From contig NW_026262648.1 of assembly GCF_021869535.1 (NCBI RefSeq), positions 1,550,001 through 1,614,000 on the forward strand: 64,000 nucleotides of DNA. The letters are read 5' to 3'. Source of the DNA: Mytilus californianus. Its lineage: Eukaryota; Mollusca; Bivalvia; Mytilida; Mytilidae. Shown here piece after piece: positions 57,898 to 64,000 of the stretch; position 1 is the first letter of the stretch, and each line of letters begins with the position of its first letter. The notes under the pieces are model-generated. The model was not told the DNA's origin and ran no database searches. It was given only the letters and a program-made list of their open reading frames with translations. A program made the translations under genes and the position numbers.

Positions 57898-58122
57898 GTA
57901 TTTTCTTCAGCGATGGCAAAACATGGTCGGATGGACGAAAATTTACAATTGTTGCACTCAAAGAATTTGGAGTAGGTAAAAAGACGATAGATGAACGTAT
58001 ACACGAGGAAGTTCAATACCTTGTGGACGAGTTTCCAAAAATCCAGAAAAGCCTGTCGACGTATTCAAAGTATTTCCTATGGCTACTTCCAATATTATAT
58101 CAAATATAATATTTGGATTAAG
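57898..58122 (+). pseudogene. Pseudogene C exon 2
   Basis: Encodes GIFFSDGKTWSDGRKF, VALKEFGVGKKTIDERI, then shifts frame after VDEFPKIQK and resumes in another frame as PVDVFKVFPMATSN. It aligns along its whole length to exon 2 of genes A and B. Confidence 0.85.
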
Positions 58123-58294
58123 GTAATGGAAAAGAAAGGAGTTCGTGGATCAATTCATAACACAAGTCACTACATGCACATAAAAAGAATAAAAGCAGCG
58201 GATCCGCGCTTTGGTTGCTTTTCTTCATCTCAAGGTCGAAGTGAGGCCTTCGTCATGGGTGCAGGACATTTAAGGGAAAACATTTGAACTACTA

Positions 58295-58995
58295 GGGGAC
58301 ATTTTAGTGCAGACATTATAGCCCATTTTAGCGCAGGATTAATCCGGTCACTTGTATTTTCGATAGCCCATTTTAGCGAAAACTTACTTAGTTGAATAAC
58401 ACTCATCATGCTAAATTCATAAACAGTAATTCGTGCTGTCTTAGTGTTTTAATTAGTTTGTTTGCATTTACACTTTGGTTCATCATTTCTAGAAATCAAG
58501 ATGTATATATATCTGATTGTTTTGTAGAAGAGTTCATGTCCGTTGCGCCAGAAGATACGAGATGAGTTGCACCTCAATTGAGACAAAGATAAAGAGAAGG
58601 AATGGTTCCTACTGACGTTTTATGTACAGTATTGTACGGGGGTATATCAAGAGCCAATTACGTACGTTCTCTAGTATAGGCTAGAACGGACTTGTAACAT
58701 TTGAGTTAACCTTTTAGACTGTTAGTGCTATATTTTAATGGACAGGATATTTTTTTATATTGTGCTGTCTTGATTCTGTTTAAATTCATTATTTATTATT
58801 TCTGTCGCTGAAATGGGCATTAATAATTTCACTTTTAGCTAAAATGGCGTAAAAAACTTGCGCTAAAATGGGTATTCATAATTTTACTTTTCGCTAAAAT
58901 GAGTTAAAAATTTTGCGCTAAAATGGGTTATACTTTGGCGCTTGAACGTCCGATATGTTTTGCAAAAACGTCCTATCAATGCGCTAAAATGTCCT
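58295..58995. mobile_element. MITE-like element with TTTTAGCGC motifs
   Basis: Ends GGGACATTTTAGTGC and GCGCTAAAATGTCCT are inverted. Inside, CCCATTTTAGCG and GCGCTAAAATGGG recur in both orientations. About 700 bp, no coding. Confidence 0.65.
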
Positions 58996-59508
58996 CTGCC
59001 GTTCATCATGGGGCAAACTCTTAATAATGACACAATAGCGACCCCCTAAACAGAATGAACAAATCAGAAAAAAGAACTGAACTATATTAGTTAATTTCAA
59101 ATTTCAAAATATCACCTTTAACAACGCCTTACTTTTAGCCACTTTGTTTTGAGACTTTAAGGTTGACAAATTTGCACAAAATTGTTCTTCTTATTTTTCT
59201 TAAAGAAGGTTTTAACGTTGTCGAAAGTCAGTTTGAGAATCTTCTTTGTTTATTTTTTGTTATTTGCATGTTTGTTTCTTTTCTGGAAGATCGTCCAATC
59301 AATATAGCACGAACCATAAAGCGATAAGCAAAATTTGAATGTTAAATGTATGCCTTTTTGTGCTTCTTTGTTACATTTGTTTGTTTTTATAGTGATTAAG
59401 ATGATAACACAACGTTGACTGCTGTACCCCTATTTTTTTTAAAATTTTTACCTATTGTGTCTGTTTGTTTTATTCACGCATCGTTGTCTATATAATGGAA
59501 TTTGACGC

Positions 59509-59590
59509 GACTGTCATACAAGTGAGAGGTTTGGCTAGCTGTAAAACCATGTTCAACCCACCATTTTCTACATAAGAAATAATATATTTT
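59509..59590 (+). repeat. Dispersed repeat fragment, also 60366-60580
   Basis: GTGAGAGGTTTGGCTAGCTG, AAAACCATGTTCAACCCACC here matches AGTGAGAGGTTTAGCTAG at 60379 with its continuation through TTGATTTTGCCATTTGATAA, a repeat I recognise from bivalves. Confidence 0.5.
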
Positions 59591-59704
59591 TTGAATCATC
59601 GTGAAAGAAGCTATCATATGAGACCGGAGTTATATATGTAATCAGTAAAATGACCCATCAAACTGAGTAAATCTGCAAAGTAATTTTAAAACATGTATGT
59701 TTCT

Positions 59705-59765
59705 GCTCTTTGACCGGGTTGTTGTCTCTTTAACACAATCCCCATTTCCATTCTCAGTTTTATGT
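59705..59765 (+). mobile_element. Bivalve ~500-bp repeat, 3' end fragment
   Basis: TGACCGGGTTGTTGTCTCTT through CATTTCCATTCTCAGTTTTA. It abuts the duplicated P450 upstream block, where a first exon would be expected. Confidence 0.6.
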
Positions 59766-59769
59766 ATTC

Positions 59770-59990
59770 TGAGCTCGGTTTACATCAACTAACTTCAGAT
59801 TTGTCTGTACTTTTGTGTTTATATACATAAAATGTCGTCCTACATTTCGAATTACATTGACTCTTGTATTGATGTGTGTTGCATTTTATATGTAACAACA
59901 ACATATTTTCTAGAACGTTCTACATTTTGAACTCTGTCAGTTATTCACGGAAGTCTCTCGCCCTATAGCTGTGTGTTTCATTTACATTTT
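59770..59990 (-). repeat. Orphan copy of gene A upstream region
   Basis: Matches 11590-11830 in order and orientation (CGGTTTACATCAACTAAC, GTCGTCCTACATTTCGAA, GAACGTTCTACATTTTGAAC, CCCTATAGCT). No P450 exon 1 follows on the minus strand to the left. Confidence 0.65.
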
Positions 59991-62900
59991 CATTAATTTA
60001 GGTGCTTCATTTAATAACATGTATGCACCGTCATAATAATACTTAAAGTGTAAAGTTTTGTTTTGTTTTGTAACAACTGTTAAAGCTACCTATATGAATA
60101 TCTTTATCGTCATTACTGTATCATCATGACCATTCATGAAGAAACGTGTATTATCATTAATGTCTAATCAGTTTATATCAGATTAGTTATTAGAGTGGTA
60201 GCTTAGTTTGAGGTCAACAAAATTAAGAAACCGTTTTATTGCAGACCTGTACATGTCCTTTGGTTATTTTTGTTGTTGTTTTCTGCCTAATTGACAATAT
60301 ACAGGTATCTATACGATATGTCTGTATCCGCTCGAGTCTACAATTAAAGTTAATAAATAATCGGGACGTTCATACTAGTGAGAGGTTTAGCTAGTTATAA
60401 AACCAGGTTTAATCCACCATTTTCTACATAAGGAAATGCATGTACCAAGTCAGGAATATGACAGTTGTTTTCCATTCGTTTGGTATGTTTGAGCTTTTGA
60501 TTTTGCCATTTGATAAAGGACTTTCCGTTTTCAATTTTCCTTGGAGTTCAGTATTTTTGTTATTTTACTTTTTACCAATAGTATAAAGCCTCTATCGTAT
60601 TTCATTTACTTTATTGTTGCATAACTAGGTATATTGTAACTGCTGCAGTATTTTTGTAGATTTTTTGCAATCCGAATGCAATTGCACAGTGCAAAACTTG
60701 TTTCTTTTATTTGATGTTACTTGGAATATTGAAACTATTGCACGCTATTATTTTTAGATTATGTGCAACAGTTTGATGTGAGATCATTACGAGAATATTT
60801 CTTCTGGGTGTATAAAGATTCCATTATACTGCTAATACATTTTGGCATATGACATCCAAAGGAGTTGGTTCATTAGCTCATAATTTTGGCCCTAAAAATC
60901 TGAAATATTTTGACTGCGATAAAAACATATGTCAAAATGTCCAATTGTTTCACCTAAAACAGATTTTCACCAATTGCGTCTGATGATGTATGTGTGACGT
61001 CATAAATGTAGGTGAATTTCGTAAAATCCAGATTTTTTGCAGAATTCAGCAAACTTTATGACGGTTTTCTGACAAATTAACAGTGGCGCCACCCTTCGCC
61101 CACCAATATTTTACTGATATATTCTTTATAAACCATATTCTTTACTTTTCAACTAAATTTGCAATGAGCTAATAGTGGCACCACATAGATAATTATGAAA
61201 AAGGGTATAAAACAATTACCCATGCGTTATATTATGCCATTTAACTATATATTTCAAGTGTTGCAAACGTAATTTGAATATGGTAAGTGTAGATTAAGTC
61301 CATGAGTATAATTACACACTTGTAAAAAGAGTAGGTGGGGCAATCAGATTGACTGTCAATATCGCACAACTGAAGCATTTTAAAAATGGTGTTTTGTCCA
61401 GATATGGCCAGACTAGTAGCACTCATACCCATTGCAAGTAGATTCTCGGTGATAAGTCCTATTTATTAATCATCTTGACGTTACCACAATCGAAGAAAAA
61501 AAAAAGGATTGTCGCAAGGAGCAGTTGAAACTATCCATAATCATTTGTGACTCAGATGGTACTTAATGGTCAAACAAATCCTGATGGTATCCTAGAAACG
61601 TTCGAATATTTCCATTTTTGAGACCTTTGATTAAATTGTCTTCAAGCAGCATCCATGTATCATGGACACCTAATCCCTAGAATATCGTATGAATTGCAAA
61701 GTGAATTTCGATAGAAGAAATAAATACCAGCAAAGCCTTGTCTCAGATATGTTCAACTAACTTTTTGGCGGCAATTTTAAAATTTTCCTCCATTTTGAAA
61801 AAAAATTGAAAAGTCGAAAATAACGTCGTGACTTACTAGAAACGTTGGATTACATTTTATATGTTTTTAAAAGATTTGGTATGAATATTATTTGCTTTAA
61901 TTTATACATTGTTGTGAAATTTGGATTGAGTGGCAGACATCTGAAAATGGCCGCCATATTGGATTTTCAGAGTGGGTTCATAGTTTAAATTAACTACCAA
62001 ATACATATCTACAATTGTGCAAAATGTCATGCTTTTATCGTCAAACCCACACATCTTCTAAAAATATGCACGAATCAGCTGGATTATAAATAACCAAAAC
62101 CAATTTTAAATATCTAAAAAATAGTTATCTACTAAAAACAAATTTAATCATCAAAATAAAGAAAAAGAGAGGGTTTAATGCCCCGATTGTATGTGAATAA
62201 ATCAGTTGACCTCTTGTTTAACGGTACATTTAGATATTTCTGAAATTTATTTTCCAAAGTCGACATACTGTGTTTCGTAAGGAAAAGTTGATAATGCCCA
62301 GTAAAAATACTTTTACTATGATTTCAACTTTTGAGTAAAATTCACTATATTTCATTAATCATATGAAAATGATATTCATATGATTTAATATGTCAAAATT
62401 GAATTTTTAGAAACTCTTAATTTATGACACATTGAAGGGTTATCATACCTTATGTTATTTACAGTGAAAGTAACTTTCCAACGTTCATCGTATTAATAAC
62501 CCAGACCATACGCATATGGTCCAGTTACTCTATGGTCCAGAACATCTATTTATTTGTGATCGTTTTTTTTTTTCTATTTGAATTTTCGGGGTTTATTTTT
62601 CGTTTTTTCTTGTTTGCCTTATTTTTTTCTGTCTGTGTTTTGTTTTGTGGGGAGTCTGAACGTTACAATGCAGGGATCAGACCATAGATTAAATAATCGA
62701 AAGAGTAAACTGATATCCACGTCATTAGTAATATTCTGCCTCCTTGCTTAACTTGTAAGCTTTTACAATAGTATCACATTCTACAATAATTTTATGAAAT
62801 TTCAATTATGTGGAGCATGAATTTAACTTTTTCCTCAGATAGTAAAATAGTGACAGTCGTCCCTCTTGAATTTTCACTTTTGTGAAAAGTAAAGTCATGT

Positions 62901-63191
62901 TATATTTTTTTGTTACTATTTAGAAAAACTTGTACATGTTTAAATAATCAAATAATTCTTTTGTCCGCTAATAGTTTCTCTTGCTGTGTTTGATAAAACC
63001 GTAACGTTATTTGTCCAAATTTCTTTCAAATGAACCCACGCATTTCAATCTCCACTTCTGCATTGTGTATGGCATAAATCTGTTTGAATAATGATACATA
63101 ATTATTAGAATGTGTATTTATAATTAATCAGGAAATTCAAATCTAGTCGTGTTATCAAATTTATAGAAAACAGACTAACAATAGATTCAGT
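59991..63191. other. Intergenic, mostly unrecognised
   Basis: Contains the repeat at 60366-60580 and a stretch with AATGGCCGCCATATTGGATT near 61947, a common dispersed phrase. No exon or intact element seen. Confidence 0.35.
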
Positions 63192-63338
63192 TTAATGTCT
63201 CGCTAAGAAACACATTTGAAAGTTCTTTGGCTGCTGTGTTATCCCAGTCATTGTACCTACTGTTGGTAATTCATCATTTTCATCAGCTTTAGACAGATCA
63301 AATCGTTGTAATATGGATACGAATAACAATAAAAGGAC
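63192..63338 (-). pseudogene. P450 pseudogene D last exon, haem loop deleted
   Basis: Terminal P450 exon (LLLLFVSILQRFDLSKADENDELP to MCFLARH, stop TAA at 63192). The acceptor TTGCAG/GTCCT matches gene B's last exon, but about 35 nt that would encode RLCLGKQLAESE are missing, so the exon lacks the haem-binding Cys and is out of frame with the normal phase-1 junction. The rest of the gene would lie beyond the right edge. It could be active only with a different, unseen acceptor and haem exon. Confidence 0.72.
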
Positions 63339-63661
63339 CTGCAATACAAAATATATAAATCTTATTTTTATCCAAAAAATATAAGGATCATTTCTTTCTA
63401 AATCATCGAATTCTATTTGACCACCAATTAAAACCAGACTTCAGAGTTAATGTGAAACTACCTACCTTACGGAAGTAGTGAATCAGATGTTGATACTAAA
63501 ACCTTCTAAAAATCGGTGTAAAGTACATTTAATCTAAGTCAATATCCTTGTTAAATTATGAGTAGGGAAATTTGGACTTTGGCATAGCTATTCTTCATAC
63601 TATACATAAAGACTGAATTTAATTATAAGTTATCCTGTGTTTCAAAAGATGAACGTAGATG

Positions 63662-64000
63662 CAAATATTCCTTTTTGAACGGGCCAAAACATACGTTGTA
63701 CTGGTTCAAACAAAAGTTCTATGCGACTGGTATCATGAAGATTAATAACGTTTGATAACGAGAGTCGGTTGACAAATTTACAACAACATACTAGACAATT
63801 TAAATTTTCCTATCGTGAAGTTTCAATTTCAATTTCTATTATCAACATCACAGAAGCACCTACATATAGAGAATATATATCCCAATTGATACGATGTCAG
63901 GGCGTTTGTTCCAATCCTTATTTCCTTAATGGAGGTTTGCTGCTAATGGAGCTATTGAACCTGAGGTTCAAAATGGTCAAGTTAACGTTATTCCTTTAAA
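63662..64000 (+). repeat. Copy of window start (segmental duplication, RT-repeat relic)
   Basis: Near-identical to 1-348, including small private changes of the RT-type repeat. The decayed reading (EYISQLIR, FLNGGLLLMELL, MVKLT) corresponds to the C-terminal coding part of the element at 32696-32902. It sits 5' of pseudogene D's last exon, as 1-348 does relative to gene A's missing last exon. Confidence 0.75.

Larger units (their letters stand above)
54574..58122 (+). pseudogene. Cytochrome P450 pseudogene C, exons 1-2 only
   Basis: Plus-strand P450 relic, divergent from gene B. Exon 1 is 54574-54940 and exon 2 is 57898-58122, with intact donor (ACGACAG/GTAAAG), acceptor (TCAACAG/GTATTT) and second donor (TTAAG/GTAATG). 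In the reading frame exon 1 has TGA at about 54655 and TAG at about 54676, between anchor and hinge. Exon 2 has lost one nucleotide near 58040 (225 nt against 226 in A and B), shifting frame before the segment matching TSNIISNIIFG. No exon 3 or later is visible on the plus strand to the window end. Closer to gene B than A in exon 1 length (367 nt). Intron 1 carries a 36-bp minisatellite. Confidence 0.85.

Overview
This is eukaryotic, AT-rich, intron-rich and repeat-dense DNA. Several abundant interspersed repeats (the roughly 500-bp repeat ending in CATTCCCCATTTCCATTC, the element ending in GCAATCATACCACATCT, and the tandem element carrying ATGAGGTCAAGGTCA) are ones I associate with marine bivalves, especially mussels (Mytilus). 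The species is an inference. There is no operon structure and no bacterial gene.

The only recognisable host genes are cytochromes P450 of the CYP2 clan, in a tandem cluster. Gene A (minus strand, 933-11485) has seven of eight exons; its haem-loop exon lies off the left edge. Gene B (minus, 29514-53288) is complete: eight exons with GT-AG introns join in frame to 497 codons plus stop. They keep the membrane anchor, proline-rich hinge, I-helix TGTDTT, K-helix ExxR, PERF and haem loop with Cys442. Pseudogene C (plus, exons 1-2 at 54574-54940 and 57898-58122) lies divergently from gene B and has two stops and a 1-nt deletion. Pseudogene D (minus, 63192-63338) is a last exon that has lost the haem-Cys loop; the rest of its gene would lie past the right edge. 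A duplicated block at the two window ends and a second copy of gene A's upstream region at 59770-59990 show growth by segmental duplication.

Between and inside the genes are mobile elements. Gene B intron 1 (11.5 kb) holds a decayed BEL/Pao retrotransposon. A Ty3/gypsy element with 137/139-bp LTRs and a TACTG target duplication is inserted in it, and the gypsy integrase is itself split by a bivalve repeat. The A-B intergenic region holds a DNA transposon with MULE-like transposase residues, a 4-kb satellite of ~170-bp monomers carrying two MITEs, a 5'-truncated non-LTR element split by another MITE, and several fold-back palindromes. Other elements are fragments of a reverse-transcriptase repeat, SINEs and LINE tails.

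The most unusual structure is in gene B. A 53-bp minisatellite of about 25 units downstream of exon 6 is made from the 3' end of exon 6 plus its 5' splice donor, so many copies of the donor follow the real one on the transcribed strand. A second minisatellite, in intron 1 of pseudogene C, repeats an acceptor joined directly to a donor (TTACAG/GTATGT) on the gene strand. Splice-signal minisatellites in two neighbouring P450 genes are my main candidate for something undescribed.
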